Shown: positions 18,664-27,429 of the stretch, one piece after another
Layout of the letters: each line of letters starts with the position of its first letter
Position numbering within the stretch: the first letter of the stretch is position 1
Source: Pseudomonas sp. ICMP22404
Lineage (GTDB): Bacteria; Pseudomonadota; Gammaproteobacteria; Pseudomonadales; Pseudomonadaceae
DNA length: 64,000 nucleotides
Direction: 5' to 3'
Assembly (NCBI RefSeq): GCF_006227205.1
Contig: NZ_VCNG01000007.1
Span: 239,406 to 303,405 of the forward strand
Made by a program: the position numbers and the translations under genes
The notes under the pieces: generated by a model
The model's input: only the letters and a program-made list of their open reading frames with translations
Told to the model about the DNA's origin: nothing
Databases searched by the model: none

Positions 18664-18951
18664 ATGGAAAGTATCAGCCTATTGCTGGGTGAGGCTTTGA
18701 GCCCGTATCAGGTCACGCTGACCCCCTCCGGCGCCACTGGCGAATGCCTGGTGACGCTGAAGAATGCTTCTGGAGCCATCATGGTTGAGCGGGTGTTCAA
18801 TCAGGCGCAGTTGACCGATAAGCGTCAACTGACGGATGTGGTCGATGGTCTGCATCGGGATGTATTGATCGCCGAGGGGCGCCTGGAGCCCTGTGTGATC
18901 GCGGCACTGCGTAATGTGGCGCGTGACAAGGTCATGACCGCCGCGAATTGA
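18664..18951 (+). CDS. DUF3509 domain protein
   Basis: 95 residues from MESISLLLGEALSPYQVTLT; GAAGGG lies upstream of the ATG. It matches the small DUF3509 family, largely confined to Pseudomonas: an N-terminal SPYQV(T/S)L strand, then LVTLKNASGAIMVERVFN and a C-terminal helix ending RNVARDKV. No signal peptide or membrane segment, so probably cytosolic. Function unknown. A single-gene unit with its own terminator. Confidence 0.8.
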   Translation: MESISLLLGEALSPYQVTLTPSGATGECLVTLKNASGAIMVERVFNQAQLTDKRQLTDVVDGLHRDVLIAEGRLEPCVIAALRNVARDKVMTAAN

Positions 18952-19068
18952 ATGGCAGGCTGTGGGAACCTTCCTACCACCTGGTGAGTCAGACCTTTTA
19001 CCAACAAGATCAAGCATTGTGCTCCGGTGCTTGTCGCTTGTTGCACGGACCTCGAATGGTCACGTTTA

Positions 19069-19106
19069 ACCCCGAGTCGTCTCCCCACTTCTCGGGGTTT
19101 CTTTTT
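19069..19106 (+). terminator. Terminator after the DUF3509 gene
   Basis: ACCCCGAG and CTCGGGGT flank a 14-base loop, followed by TTCTTTTT. It lies 118 bp after the stop, in the convergent spacer with the CoA-transferase gene; nothing else is seen in 18952-19167. Confidence 0.65.
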
Positions 19107-19167
19107 GCCTGCCGTTTACCTGCCCAGCGTGGAAACACCTCGACGGACGGTGTCACGTTCGAACCTT

Positions 19168-20367
19168 TTAAATCGCCCCCTCCGTGCGCAGGCGAGCGAT
19201 TTGCTGCGCATCGTAGCCAAGCTCGCCAAGCACCTGGGCATTGTGTTCTCCAAGCGTTGGCCCGACCCATTCGGCGCTGCCCGGCGTGTCGGACAGTTTT
19301 GGCACGATGCCTGGCATCTTGAACGCCTTGCCGTCCGGCAGCTTGGCTTGCAGGAACATTTCACGGGCCAGGAATTGTGGGTCGCTGAACATGTCTTCGG
19401 CGCTGAAGATCCGGCTGGCCGGTACTTCGGCCCGGTTCAACTGTTCGATAACGGTATCGAGCGGCAGTGAATTGACCCAGCGATCGATGACGCCGTACAA
19501 CTCGTCACGGCGGCTGTCACGGCCGTCATTGCTGGCGAGTTGCGGGTCATTGGCCAGGTCGTCACGGCCGATGATCTGCATGAAACGCTTGAAGATCGCG
19601 TCGCCATTGGCACCAATCTGCACATGCTTGCCATCGGCGCTGGTGTGGATCGACGAGGGGGTGATGCCAGGCATGATATTGCCGGTGCGCTCGCGGATGA
19701 AACCGAACACGTCGAACTCCGGCACCATGCTTTCCATCATGGCGAATATCGCCTCGTACAACGCCACGTCCACCACTTGTCCTCTGCCGCCGTTGACCTC
19801 GCGGTGACGCAGGGCCATCAGCGCGCCGATCACGCCCCAGAGGGCGGCAATGGAGTCACCGATGGAAATCCCGGTGCGCACCGGTGGGCGGTCTTCGAAC
19901 CCAGTGATGTAGCGCAGGCCGCCCATGGATTCGCCCACTGCGCCAAACCCGGGCTGATCTTTCATCGGTCCGGTCTGACCGAAACCGGAGAGACGCACCA
20001 TCACCAGTTTCGGGTTCAGCGCGTGCAGCACATCCCAGCCCAGGCCGAGTTTTTCCAGTACGCCGGGACGAAAGTTCTCGATCAGGATGTCGGCCTCGCC
20101 AATCAGCTGCTTCAGAATCGCCAGACCGTCGGGGTGTTTCAGGTTCAAGGTCAGGGATTTCTTGTTACGCGCCTGGACGAACCACCACAGGGAAGTGCCT
20201 TCATACAACTTGCGCCACTTGCGCAGCGGATCGCCGCCGTCAGGCGACTCGACCTTGACCACTTCGGCACCGAATTCTGCACAGATCCGCGAGGCAAAAG
20301 GCCCGGCGATCAACGTGCCGAGTTCGATGACTTTGACCCCGGCAAGGGGTTTGGCTGTGAGCGACAT
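19168..20367 (-). CDS. CaiB/BaiF family (class III) CoA-transferase
   Basis: 399 residues. Family-typical N-terminus LAGVKVIELGTLIAGPFASR, then GAEVVKVESPDGGDPLRKW, NKKSLTLNLKHPDG, ILIENFRPGVLEKLGLG and SGFGQTGPMKDQPGFG, followed by a small domain. Class III enzymes move CoA between an acyl-CoA and a free acid through an aspartyl-CoA anhydride. The fold and family are clear but substrate is not; formyl-, succinyl- or crotonobetainyl-type activities are all possible. No acyl-CoA dehydrogenase or other partner lies next to it. Confidence 0.88.
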   Translation of the reverse strand: MSLTAKPLAGVKVIELGTLIAGPFASRICAEFGAEVVKVESPDGGDPLRKWRKLYEGTSLWWFVQARNKKSLTLNLKHPDGLAILKQLIGEADILIENFRPGVLEKLGLGWDVLHALNPKLVMVRLSGFGQTGPMKDQPGFGAVGESMGGLRYITGFEDRPPVRTGISIGDSIAALWGVIGALMALRHREVNGGRGQVVDVALYEAIFAMMESMVPEFDVFGFIRERTGNIMPGITPSSIHTSADGKHVQIGANGDAIFKRFMQIIGRDDLANDPQLASNDGRDSRRDELYGVIDRWVNSLPLDTVIEQLNRAEVPASRIFSAEDMFSDPQFLAREMFLQAKLPDGKAFKMPGIVPKLSDTPGSAEWVGPTLGEHNAQVLGELGYDAQQIARLRTEGAI

Positions 20368-20513
20368 GAAAGATCCTGTAGGACAAAACGGAACGAATGG
20401 AGGGTTTTATCATAGGCCAGCGCCAGTCGCCGCAGGTTGATGGTCGGCAATTCGTGGATTTGCCGTTTCATCGGTTAGACTTGCCGCCTTTCCACGTATC
20501 AAGAAGCCCGTTC

Positions 20514-21056
20514 ATGGCCCAGCCGTCCACGACCTACAAGTTTGAACTGAACCTCACCGACCTCGACCGCAATGTCTACGAGAATGTGAAGCAGACCATT
20601 GCCCGCCATCCTTCGGAAACCGAGGAGCGCATGACCGTGCGGCTGTTGGCCTACGCACTCTGGTACAACGAGCTGCTGTCGTTTGGTCGCGGTCTGTCAG
20701 ACGTCGATGAACCGGCACTGTGGGAAAAAAGCCTGGATGACCGCGTGCTGCATTGGATTGAAGTCGGTCAGCCTGACGTCGATCGCCTGACCTGGTGTTC
20801 GCGTCGTACCGAACGCACCAGCCTATTGGCTTATGGCAGCCTGCGGGTCTGGGAGGGCAAGGTGATCCCGGCGGTGAAAGGCCTGAAGAACGTCAACATC
20901 GCCGCGGTGCCCCAGGACGTGCTGGAAACCCTGGCCCAGGACATGCCTCGCGTGATCAAGTGGGATGTGATGATCAGCGAGGGGACGATGTTCGTGACCG
21001 ACGACCGTGGCCAGCATGAAGTTCAGTTGCAGTGGTTGCTGGGCGAGCGCGGTTGA
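20514..21056 (+). CDS. yaeQ: YaeQ family protein
   Basis: 180 residues from ATG 20514 (MAQPSTTYKFELNLTDLDRNVYENV). Typical YaeQ motifs are ARHPSETEERMTVRLLAYALWYNE and the charged EVGQPDVDRL, part of a PD-(D/E)XK-like fold. E. coli YaeQ was first described as a suppressor of rfaH loss; the biochemical role is unsettled. The gene precedes recJ with a REPIN in between, an order also known in P. aeruginosa. Confidence 0.9.
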   Translation: MAQPSTTYKFELNLTDLDRNVYENVKQTIARHPSETEERMTVRLLAYALWYNELLSFGRGLSDVDEPALWEKSLDDRVLHWIEVGQPDVDRLTWCSRRTERTSLLAYGSLRVWEGKVIPAVKGLKNVNIAAVPQDVLETLAQDMPRVIKWDVMISEGTMFVTDDRGQHEVQLQWLLGERG

Positions 21057-21060
21057 TTCC

Positions 21061-21149
21061 TGTGGGAGCGAGCCTGCTCGCGATAGCGGTGGATCATCTC
21101 GCTACCCAGAGACTGACACAGCGCTATCGCGAGCAGGCTCGCTCCCACA
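21061..21149. repeat. REPIN, GAGCCTGCTC type
   Basis: TGTGGGAGCGAGCCTGCTCG with an inverted copy ending GGCTCGCTCCCACA. It begins 5 bp after the yaeQ stop codon. Confidence 0.9.
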
Positions 21150-21203
21150 TGCAGCTCTTTTGCCGATAGTTTCAATGACCCATAGAAGAATGTCTGTCAC
21201 CCC

Positions 21204-22913
21204 ATGCGCATAGAACCCCGCCAGCTCCCCGACACCCTGCCGTTCCTCGGTGACTTGCCCCCTCTGCTGACCCGCCTGTACGCGGCGCGTGGCGTGCAGT
21301 CCGAGGCCGAACTGGACAAGAGCCTGGCGCGCCTGATTCCCTACCAGCAGCTCAAGGGCATCGATGCGGCGGTGGATCTCCTGGTGGTGGCCCTGGAGCA
21401 GCGCCAACGGATCCTGATCGTCGGCGACTTCGATGCCGACGGCGCCACGGCCAGCACCGTGGGCCTGTTGGGGCTACGCCTGCTGGGGGCGGCCCATGTC
21501 GATTATCTGGTGCCCAATCGCTTCGATTACGGCTACGGACTGACCCCGGAAATCGTCGACGTCGCCCTGACCCGCGAGCCGCAACTGCTGATCACGGTGG
21601 ACAACGGTATTTCCAGCGTGGAAGGCGTGGCGGCGGCGAAAGCGGCAGGGCTCAAGGTGCTGGTGACTGACCACCACTTGCCGGGCACCGAATTGCCGGC
21701 GGCCGATGCCATCGTCAATCCGAACCAGCCGGGCTGTGAATTCCCGAGCAAGGCGCTGGCGGGTGTCGGGGTGATTTTCTACGTGCTGATGGCCCTGCGC
21801 GCGCGGTTGCGCAGCCTGGGTTGGTACGCCAGCAAACCGCAGCCGAACATCGGTGAGCTGCTGGACCTGGTGGCCCTGGGCAGCGTGGCCGACGTGGTGC
21901 CCCTGGACGCCAACAACCGGATTCTCGTGCATCAGGGCCTTGAGCGCATTCGCGCCGGGCGTGCGCGCCCTGGCATCAAGGCCATTCTGGAAGTGGCCCG
22001 GCGCGATCATTCGCGCATTACCTCCACCGACCTCGGGTTCATCCTAGGTCCGCGCCTGAATGCGGCGGGGCGCCTGGACGACATGAGCCTGGGCATCGAA
22101 TGCCTGCTCACCGATGACGCGGCATTGGCCCGGGAGATGGCCGCGCAACTGGATGGCATGAACCAGGACCGCAAATCCATCGAGCAGGGCATGCAGCGTG
22201 AGGCGCTGGCCCAGCTCAAGGAGCTGCCGGTGGAATCGATGCCGTTCGGTCTGTGCCTGTTCGATCCGCAGTGGCACCAAGGCGTCATCGGCATCCTCGC
22301 CTCCCGTATGAAAGAGCGTTACTTCCGTCCGACCATTGCCTTTGCCGACGCCGGGGACGGCATGCTCAAGGGCTCTGGCCGATCGGTGCAGGGCTTTCAT
22401 ATTCGCGACGCCCTGAGTGTCGTGGCGGCGCAGCATCCGACCCTGATCACCAAGTACGGCGGTCATGCCATGGCGGCAGGGTTGTCATTGCCCGAGGCGA
22501 ACTTCCCATTGTTCGCCGAGGCGTTCGACGCGGAAGTGCGCAGGCAGTTGCGTGAAGAAGACCTGACCGGACGCCTGCTGTCGGATGGCACCCTGGCGGT
22601 GGAAGAATTCCACCTGGAACTGGCCCGGGCCCTGCGCCATGCCGGCCCCTGGGGCCAGCATTTTCCGGAGCCGATGTTCCACGGTGTGTTCCAGTTGGTC
22701 GAGCAGCGGGTGGTAGGCGAACGACACCTGAAGGTGGTACTCAAGAGCGAGTGCGGTTCGGTGAAGCTCGATGGCATCGCCTTTGGCATCGACCGCGATG
22801 TCTGGCCGAACCCGACCGTGCGCTGGGTCGAACTGGCCTACAAACTCGACCTCAACGAGTTTCGTGGCCAGGAAACGGTGCAGTTGATGATTGCCCATAT
22901 CGAGCCGCGGTAG
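21204..22913 (+). CDS. recJ: RecJ, single-stranded-DNA-specific exonuclease
   Basis: 569 residues. DHH-family motifs are in order: IVGDFDADGATAS, VDNGISS, TDHHLPG, PNQPGCEFPSKALAGVG, then DHHA1 with GRSVQGFHIRDAL and KYGGHAMAAGLSLP, and a C-terminal OB-like domain. RecJ degrades ssDNA 5'-3' in RecFOR repair, mismatch repair and base excision repair. Length is normal and all metal-binding motifs are present. The 228-bp gap to xenA shows no gene. Confidence 0.96.
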   Translation: MRIEPRQLPDTLPFLGDLPPLLTRLYAARGVQSEAELDKSLARLIPYQQLKGIDAAVDLLVVALEQRQRILIVGDFDADGATASTVGLLGLRLLGAAHVDYLVPNRFDYGYGLTPEIVDVALTREPQLLITVDNGISSVEGVAAAKAAGLKVLVTDHHLPGTELPAADAIVNPNQPGCEFPSKALAGVGVIFYVLMALRARLRSLGWYASKPQPNIGELLDLVALGSVADVVPLDANNRILVHQGLERIRAGRARPGIKAILEVARRDHSRITSTDLGFILGPRLNAAGRLDDMSLGIECLLTDDAALAREMAAQLDGMNQDRKSIEQGMQREALAQLKELPVESMPFGLCLFDPQWHQGVIGILASRMKERYFRPTIAFADAGDGMLKGSGRSVQGFHIRDALSVVAAQHPTLITKYGGHAMAAGLSLPEANFPLFAEAFDAEVRRQLREEDLTGRLLSDGTLAVEEFHLELARALRHAGPWGQHFPEPMFHGVFQLVEQRVVGERHLKVVLKSECGSVKLDGIAFGIDRDVWPNPTVRWVELAYKLDLNEFRGQETVQLMIAHIEPR

Positions 22914-23141
22914 GCCCACAGATTTGCCAAGGCGATGATTTCCCCTCGCCACACGAACTTGTTTTAACCGCGGAACCCTGCCTTATCCCAGGTTGTCGAC
23001 TAGGCTCTAAACACTGGTTGATAGCCCTTGTGACGTCTTGACCATTTTCTTTGCCCGCGGGGGCGGGTGCTGCACCTTTTGTCACTCGTCGACTTTTCAA
23101 ACAGAACCTGGAGCCTGCCCACTGATTCGAAGAGGTGCCCC

Positions 23142-24248
23142 ATGAGTCTGCTGCTTGAACCCTATACCGTACGTCAATTGACCCTGCCCAATCGCATCGC
23201 GGTATCACCGATGTGCCAGTATTCGAGCGTCGATGGCCTGGCCAATGACTGGCACCTGGTGCACCTCGGCAGTCGTGCCGTGGGTGGTGCCGGCCTGGTA
23301 TTCACTGAAGCCACCGCTGTCACCGCCGACGGCCGTATCACCGCCCAGGACCTGGGGCTGTGGAACGATGAACAGATCGAACCCCTGCAACGCATCACCC
23401 GTTTCATCACCGCCCAAGGCTCCGTGCCAGGCATTCAACTGGCCCATGCCGGGCGCAAGGCCAGTACCTGGCGGCCCTGGCTGGGCAAGCATGGCAGCGT
23501 AAAACCCGCGGATGGCGGCTGGGTGCCGGTGGGGCCCTCGCCGATTGCCTTCGATCCGCAGCACACCCAGCCGGCCCAACTGGACGAGGGACAGATCAAC
23601 GGCGTCATCCAGGCGTTCGTGGAGGCGGCCAGACGCGCCTTGACGGCCGGGTTCAAGGTGGTCGAGGTCCATGCGGCCCACGGCTATCTGCTGCATCAGT
23701 TCCTGTCTCCGTTGAGCAATCAGCGGCGCGATCAATATGGTGGTTCGTTCGAGAACCGTATCCGGCTGGTGCTGCAGGTCACCGAAGCGGTCAGGGCCAT
23801 ATGGCCCCAGGAGTTGCCGGTGTTCGTGCGCGTCTCGGCCACCGATTGGGTCGAGGACGGCTGGAATCCTGATGAAACCGTTGAACTGGCGCGGCGATTC
23901 AGGGCTCTGGGGGTGGACCTGATCGATGTGTCATCGGGCGGTACCGCGGCGAATGCGGAAATCCCCACTGGTCCGGGTTACCAGACACGCTTCGCTGAAC
24001 GAGTGCGCAAGGAGTCGGAAATCGCCACCGGCACCGTTGGCATGATCACCGAACCGGCCCAGGCCGAGCACATCCTGCGAACCTGTCAGGCTGACATCAT
24101 TTTCCTGGCCCGCGAGTTGTTGCGCGATCCGTACTGGGCGCTGCATGCCGATGATGACCTGGGCGGGCGCAAGGCGATATGGCCGGCGCAGTATCAGCGG
24201 GCGACCCATCGGGACCAGCCGATCCATGAGTCCGATCTGCGGGACTGA
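23142..24248 (+). CDS. xenA: XenA-like old-yellow-enzyme NAD(P)H:flavin oxidoreductase
   Basis: 368 residues from MSLLLEPYTVRQLTLPNRIAV; AGAGG lies upstream. FMN TIM-barrel of the YqjM/XenA (thermophilic-like) OYE class: SPMCQYSS carries the redox-tuning Cys25 and Tyr27, and EVHAAHGYLLHQFLSPLSN carries the ligand-binding histidines; RDQYGGSFENR and LARELLRDPYWAL follow. P. putida XenA reduces activated alkenes and nitro compounds such as nitroglycerin; the natural substrate is unknown. A monocistronic unit with its own terminator. Confidence 0.88.
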   Translation: MSLLLEPYTVRQLTLPNRIAVSPMCQYSSVDGLANDWHLVHLGSRAVGGAGLVFTEATAVTADGRITAQDLGLWNDEQIEPLQRITRFITAQGSVPGIQLAHAGRKASTWRPWLGKHGSVKPADGGWVPVGPSPIAFDPQHTQPAQLDEGQINGVIQAFVEAARRALTAGFKVVEVHAAHGYLLHQFLSPLSNQRRDQYGGSFENRIRLVLQVTEAVRAIWPQELPVFVRVSATDWVEDGWNPDETVELARRFRALGVDLIDVSSGGTAANAEIPTGPGYQTRFAERVRKESEIATGTVGMITEPAQAEHILRTCQADIIFLARELLRDPYWALHADDDLGGRKAIWPAQYQRATHRDQPIHESDLRD

Positions 24249-24265
24249 CTGTTCCTGTCAAAACA

Positions 24266-24297
24266 AAGCCCCGGTCGTTCAGGCCGGGGCTTTTCTT
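24266..24297 (+). terminator. Rho-independent terminator of xenA
   Basis: AAGCCCCGG (24266-24274) pairs with CCGGGGCTT (24284-24292), followed by TTCTTT. Confidence 0.88.
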
Positions 24298-24329
24298 TAG
24301 TTGAAATTTTCTCTGCTTGCACCGGCCTC

Positions 24330-24404
24330 ATCGCGAGCAGGCTCGCTCCCCCAAGAAATCCCTATGCAATGAGATCACTGTGTGGGAGCGAGCCTGCTCG
24401 CGAT
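24330..24404. repeat. REPIN, GAGCCTGCTC type, tail-to-tail order
   Basis: ATCGCGAGCAGGCTCGCTCC, a spacer, then TGTGGGAGCGAGCCTGCTCG. The GTGGGAGC ends point inward, as at 1930. The left copy has CCCCC where CCCAC is expected, so it has begun to decay. Confidence 0.85.
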
Positions 24405-24431
24405 GGGGCCAGCCCGGACGACCAATAACTA

Positions 24432-26057
24432 TCAGGGATACTTGCGCTTATCCGGCGCCGGCGGGAAGTACTGGTACAGCCAGGTCTCGCTCAGGGTCCG
24501 GTCCTTGGTGCGAATGAACAGGCGCATTTCCACCGGGTCCACGCGGTCGTCGGTCGGGTACCAGTCGAAGGTGATGCGATAGCCCTTGATCGCATCCACC
24601 ACCAGCACGTTGAAGTCTTTCACCTCGCCATGGGAGCAGGTCACCACCGGTTCGATGCCAGTCCCAGGGGGTAGCTGGTCGAGACCGCCGCCACTGAAGT
24701 CCACTGCAAAGCGTCGGGCCCAGACGGTCGGGTAATGCTCGCCCGGTGCCCAACCTTCGATGAAACCACCCATCCCGGAACGGCTCGCGTGGACCTGGGC
24801 CAGCTCGGTGCTCACCGGCGGCAGGGCGCTCCAGTAGAGTTTGTAGCCATAGTTCAGCGAGTCGCCGGCCGCGACCGGTTTCTTCGGCGACCAGAACGCG
24901 ACGATGTTATCCAGGGTTTCGCCGGTCGTAGGAATTTCCAGCAGATCCACAGAGCCTTCGCCCCAGGCCGTTGTCGGCTCGACCCACAGGCTTGGACGCT
25001 TGCTGTACCAGTCCACGGTGTCCTGGTAGCTCTCGAAGCTATGGTCGGTCTGCACCAGGCCGAAGCCTTTCGGGTTCTTGTCGGCAAAGGCGTTGAATTG
25101 CAGAGTGGCGGGGTTGTTCAGCGGGCGGCAGACCCATTCGCCATTGCCGCGCCACATGGCCAGGCGATCGGAGTCGTGGATCTGTGGGTGAATGGTGTCG
25201 CACATGCGTCGCTCGACGGTGCCGCAACTGAACATGCTGGTCATCGGCGCAATGCCCAGTTGCTCGATGGCGGTCCGAGCGTTGATGTGGGCGTCGACTT
25301 CCATCACGACCCGGGTGGGCTGGCAATCGATGTCAAAGCGGTAGGCCCCGGTGGCGCTGGGGGAGTCGAGCAGGGCATAGACCACGAAACGGGTGCTGTT
25401 CTTGTCCGGGGTTTCGAACCAGAACTGGGTGAAGTCCGGAAACTCCTCGCGGTGCTTGGCATACGTATCGATTGCCAAACCGCGGGCCGAGAGCCCGTAC
25501 TGGCCGCTGGCGTCCACGGCGCGGAAATAACTGGCGCCCAGAAACGAAACGATGTCGTGCCGGTCCAGCTCCGGCGCCTTGAAGGCCCGGAACCCGGAGA
25601 AGCCCAGGTCACCCTTCAGTTGCGCGGTGTTGACCGTGGTTTTCTCGTAGTTGAACAACTCCGGGCGGAAGTGCACTTCACGGGCCAGGCGGGTCTTCGG
25701 ATCGACGCTGTGCATGCGCACCGGCTGTTTGAAACCCATTCCAACGTGGAAAAACTGTACGTCCAGTTGGCCATCCAGCTCATTCCACAACGAATGGTTG
25801 GCGTCATACCGGATCGCGTTGAACTGCAGTGGCGACATCATCGCCAATGTTTCTGGCAAGACTTGCTTGGTGTCGACGTAACGTTGCCCGGCCAGCCGTT
25901 TGGCCTGGTCCTTCAGGTTCTTGAAGTCGAAGGGGCGGGCTTCGCCGTCTGCCGTCTGATCGGCGGCCCAGGCCCGTGCTGCCATGAGACCCGAAGCCGA
26001 AAGCCCGGTATAGGCGGCGAAAGCCATGGAGGCCTTGAGCAGATTCCTGCGATGCAT
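24432..26057 (-). CDS. opgD: OpgD/MdoD, osmoregulated periplasmic glucan biosynthesis protein
   Basis: 541 residues from [13 protein letters not shown]; upstream in-frame starts are rejected because the Tat signal defines the N-terminus. The twin-arginine motif RRNLLK is followed by a hydrophobic stretch and AWA/AD near residue 31. The rest is the OpgG/OpgD beta-sandwich family: [25 protein letters not shown] and FETPDKNST. These proteins process the glucan backbone of osmoregulated periplasmic glucans. No opgGH is nearby. Its 5' flank (26058-26424) is AT-rich and probably holds its promoter. Confidence 0.93.
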   Translation of the reverse strand: MHRRNLLKASMAFAAYTGLSASGLMAARAWAADQTADGEARPFDFKNLKDQAKRLAGQRYVDTKQVLPETLAMMSPLQFNAIRYDANHSLWNELDGQLDVQFFHVGMGFKQPVRMHSVDPKTRLAREVHFRPELFNYEKTTVNTAQLKGDLGFSGFRAFKAPELDRHDIVSFLGASYFRAVDASGQYGLSARGLAIDTYAKHREEFPDFTQFWFETPDKNSTRFVVYALLDSPSATGAYRFDIDCQPTRVVMEVDAHINARTAIEQLGIAPMTSMFSCGTVERRMCDTIHPQIHDSDRLAMWRGNGEWVCRPLNNPATLQFNAFADKNPKGFGLVQTDHSFESYQDTVDWYSKRPSLWVEPTTAWGEGSVDLLEIPTTGETLDNIVAFWSPKKPVAAGDSLNYGYKLYWSALPPVSTELAQVHASRSGMGGFIEGWAPGEHYPTVWARRFAVDFSGGGLDQLPPGTGIEPVVTCSHGEVKDFNVLVVDAIKGYRITFDWYPTDDRVDPVEMRLFIRTKDRTLSETWLYQYFPPAPDKRKYP

Positions 26058-26424
26058 AAATACGACCTTTCTCGAAACAATCCCCAGCCGTTCCTGGCAA
26101 CAAGGACTGATAAAACTGATAAAGGAGTTCGGACATGCCTTTGGCCAAACAACGTTAGAACAGATGCTTGATAACCGGATCGGTTCACCGAGGCGCAAAA
26201 TCATAGGGGATACGTCGACGGCTGAGAAAGGAAAGCGTGGCCTGGTTAAATTTTCTTACAGATATTTCTTTTTTCTCGGAGACATCTGCATTTTTTTGAC
26301 TAATTACTCTAAAACTGCCTCCTCGCTGTGTGAATCGCCCCTATTCTTTAGCTTGGCAAAGGGGTTCCGTCCGCGGGCCCGGCAGGCTCCGGGAATCAAT
26401 TCGACGTACACAAGGACACTGTTC
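26058..26424. other. AT-rich divergent spacer between opgD and a small ORF
   Basis: No gene is supported here. 26240-26350 is markedly AT-rich with T-runs (TTTCTTTTTTC, TTTTTTTGACTAATTAC) against a GC-rich background. TTGACT at 26296 could be a -35, but no fitting -10 is evident. It likely contains the promoters of opgD and of the 61-codon gene. Confidence 0.4.
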
Positions 26425-26610
26425 ATGACGAAACTACAGGGCATTGCCGAAATGCTGGGGCTCTTTCCATGCCTGCACAACGCGCGCCGGACGCGGCGCC
26501 TTAGCCTGGAGGAACTGCGACTGGTGGAACGCTACCGCGAGCTGTCGGAAAACGACCGGATCGCCATGCGTTACCTGGTGGATGCGATGAGGAGTGTTTC
26601 GCGGTTTTGA
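26425..26610 (+). CDS. Small basic protein of unknown function (61 aa)
   Basis: 61 residues from MTKLQGIAEMLGLFPCLHNA; CAAGGAC lies upstream of the ATG. It is rich in Arg and Leu, with two amphipathic helices implied by LSLEELRLVERYRELSENDRIA and no signal peptide or membrane segment. The mix of charged and hydrophobic positions looks like a real folded protein. I do not recognise the family. It is divergent from opgD. Confidence 0.6.
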   Translation: MTKLQGIAEMLGLFPCLHNARRTRRLSLEELRLVERYRELSENDRIAMRYLVDAMRSVSRF

Positions 26611-26681
26611 AATGCCGCATTTTCCCAAGAGGCAAAGCGCGTTTGCCTACGATCAGCGGCGGTTGCAGGTTCGTACTTGAA

Positions 26682-26708
26682 GTATTACTTTTCTTGTTGA
26701 GGTAATAC
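26682..26708. promoter_or_regulatory. Inverted repeat GTATTAC-N13-GTAATAC, probable autoregulatory operator
   Basis: A perfect 7-bp inverted repeat ends 16 bp before the antitoxin GTG. AbrB-like antitoxins, alone or with the toxin, usually repress their own promoter through such palindromes. Binding here is inferred. Confidence 0.6.
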
Positions 26709-26724
26709 ATCGAAGGAGAAGACA

Positions 26725-26970
26725 GTGTCGACGACAATGACAAGTAAGGGGCAGGTCACCATTCCCAAGCCCATTCGCGATGCGTTGCACCTGATTCCAG
26801 GTTGTGCGGTCGAGTTCAGTGTTAACGCACAGGGAGAAGTGGTGCTGCAGGCCGGTAAGCCTCGAACCGCAGAAAAAGCGGTTCGCGATCGCTTCGAAGC
26901 TGCCCGTGGCAAGGCGGATATCAAGTGGCGCACCGATGAGCTGATGGCGCTGTTACGAGGTGACGATTGA
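26725..26970 (+). CDS. vapB: AbrB/MazE/SpoVT-type antitoxin (VapB)
   Basis: 81 residues. The GTG at 26725 is chosen because AAGGAGAAGACA precedes it; ATG at 26737 is the alternative. The swapped-hairpin domain shows MTSKGQVTIPKPIRDALHL, PGCAVEF and the VVLQAG strand. The acidic C-terminal tail (DELMALLRGDD) would bind the toxin. Its stop overlaps the toxin ATG by one base (TGATG), so the two are translationally coupled. Confidence 0.88.
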   Translation: MSTTMTSKGQVTIPKPIRDALHLIPGCAVEFSVNAQGEVVLQAGKPRTAEKAVRDRFEAARGKADIKWRTDELMALLRGDD

Positions 26971-27371
26971 TGGTGTTGGTCGACACCAACGTGTTGATTG
27001 ATGTTCTGGAAGACGACCCTGTTTGGGCTGACTGGTCCATCCAGCAGTTGCGTGCCCAATCCCAGATCCATGACCTCGCCATCAACCCGATTGTCTATGC
27101 CGAACTCTCCCAGACTTTTTCCACTTTTGAAGCATTGGATGAGGCTGTTACTGAACTGGGTCTGTTGATGCTGGAGATACCTCGACCGGCGTTGTTTTTG
27201 GCCGGCAAGGCTTTTGTGCGCTATCGCAAGGTAGGTGGCGGAAAGACTAATGTACTGGCCGATTTTTTCATTGGCGCCCATGCCGCTGTGAAGGGCCTGA
27301 CTTTGTTGACCCGGGATGCCAAACGTTACCGCAACTATTTCCCCTCGGTCGAATTGATAGTGCCTTACTGA
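26970..27371 (+). CDS. vapC: PIN-domain ribonuclease toxin (VapC)
   Basis: 133 residues from the ATG overlapping the antitoxin stop; TTG at 26967 is possible. PIN acidic residues: VLVDTNVLID (first Asp), PIVYAELSQ (Glu), NVLADFFIGAHA (Asp) and LLTRDAKRYRNYFP (last Asp). All four are present, so it should be an active Mg2+-dependent RNase, typically cutting tRNA or rRNA. Paired with the upstream antitoxin as a type II module. Confidence 0.9.
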   Translation: MVLVDTNVLIDVLEDDPVWADWSIQQLRAQSQIHDLAINPIVYAELSQTFSTFEALDEAVTELGLLMLEIPRPALFLAGKAFVRYRKVGGGKTNVLADFFIGAHAAVKGLTLLTRDAKRYRNYFPSVELIVPY

Positions 27372-27382
27372 CCCTCGCCTGA

Positions 27383-27411
27383 CCACGACCAGGTTTGTTG
27401 CCCGGTCGTGG
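27383..27411. terminator. Hairpin between convergent vapC and aldehyde dehydrogenase genes
   Basis: CCACGACC and GGTCGTGG flank a 13-base loop. There is no good U-tract on either strand, so it is only a candidate bidirectional terminator. Confidence 0.4.
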
Positions 27412-27429
27412 TGTGATGGGCTCTTCGGA

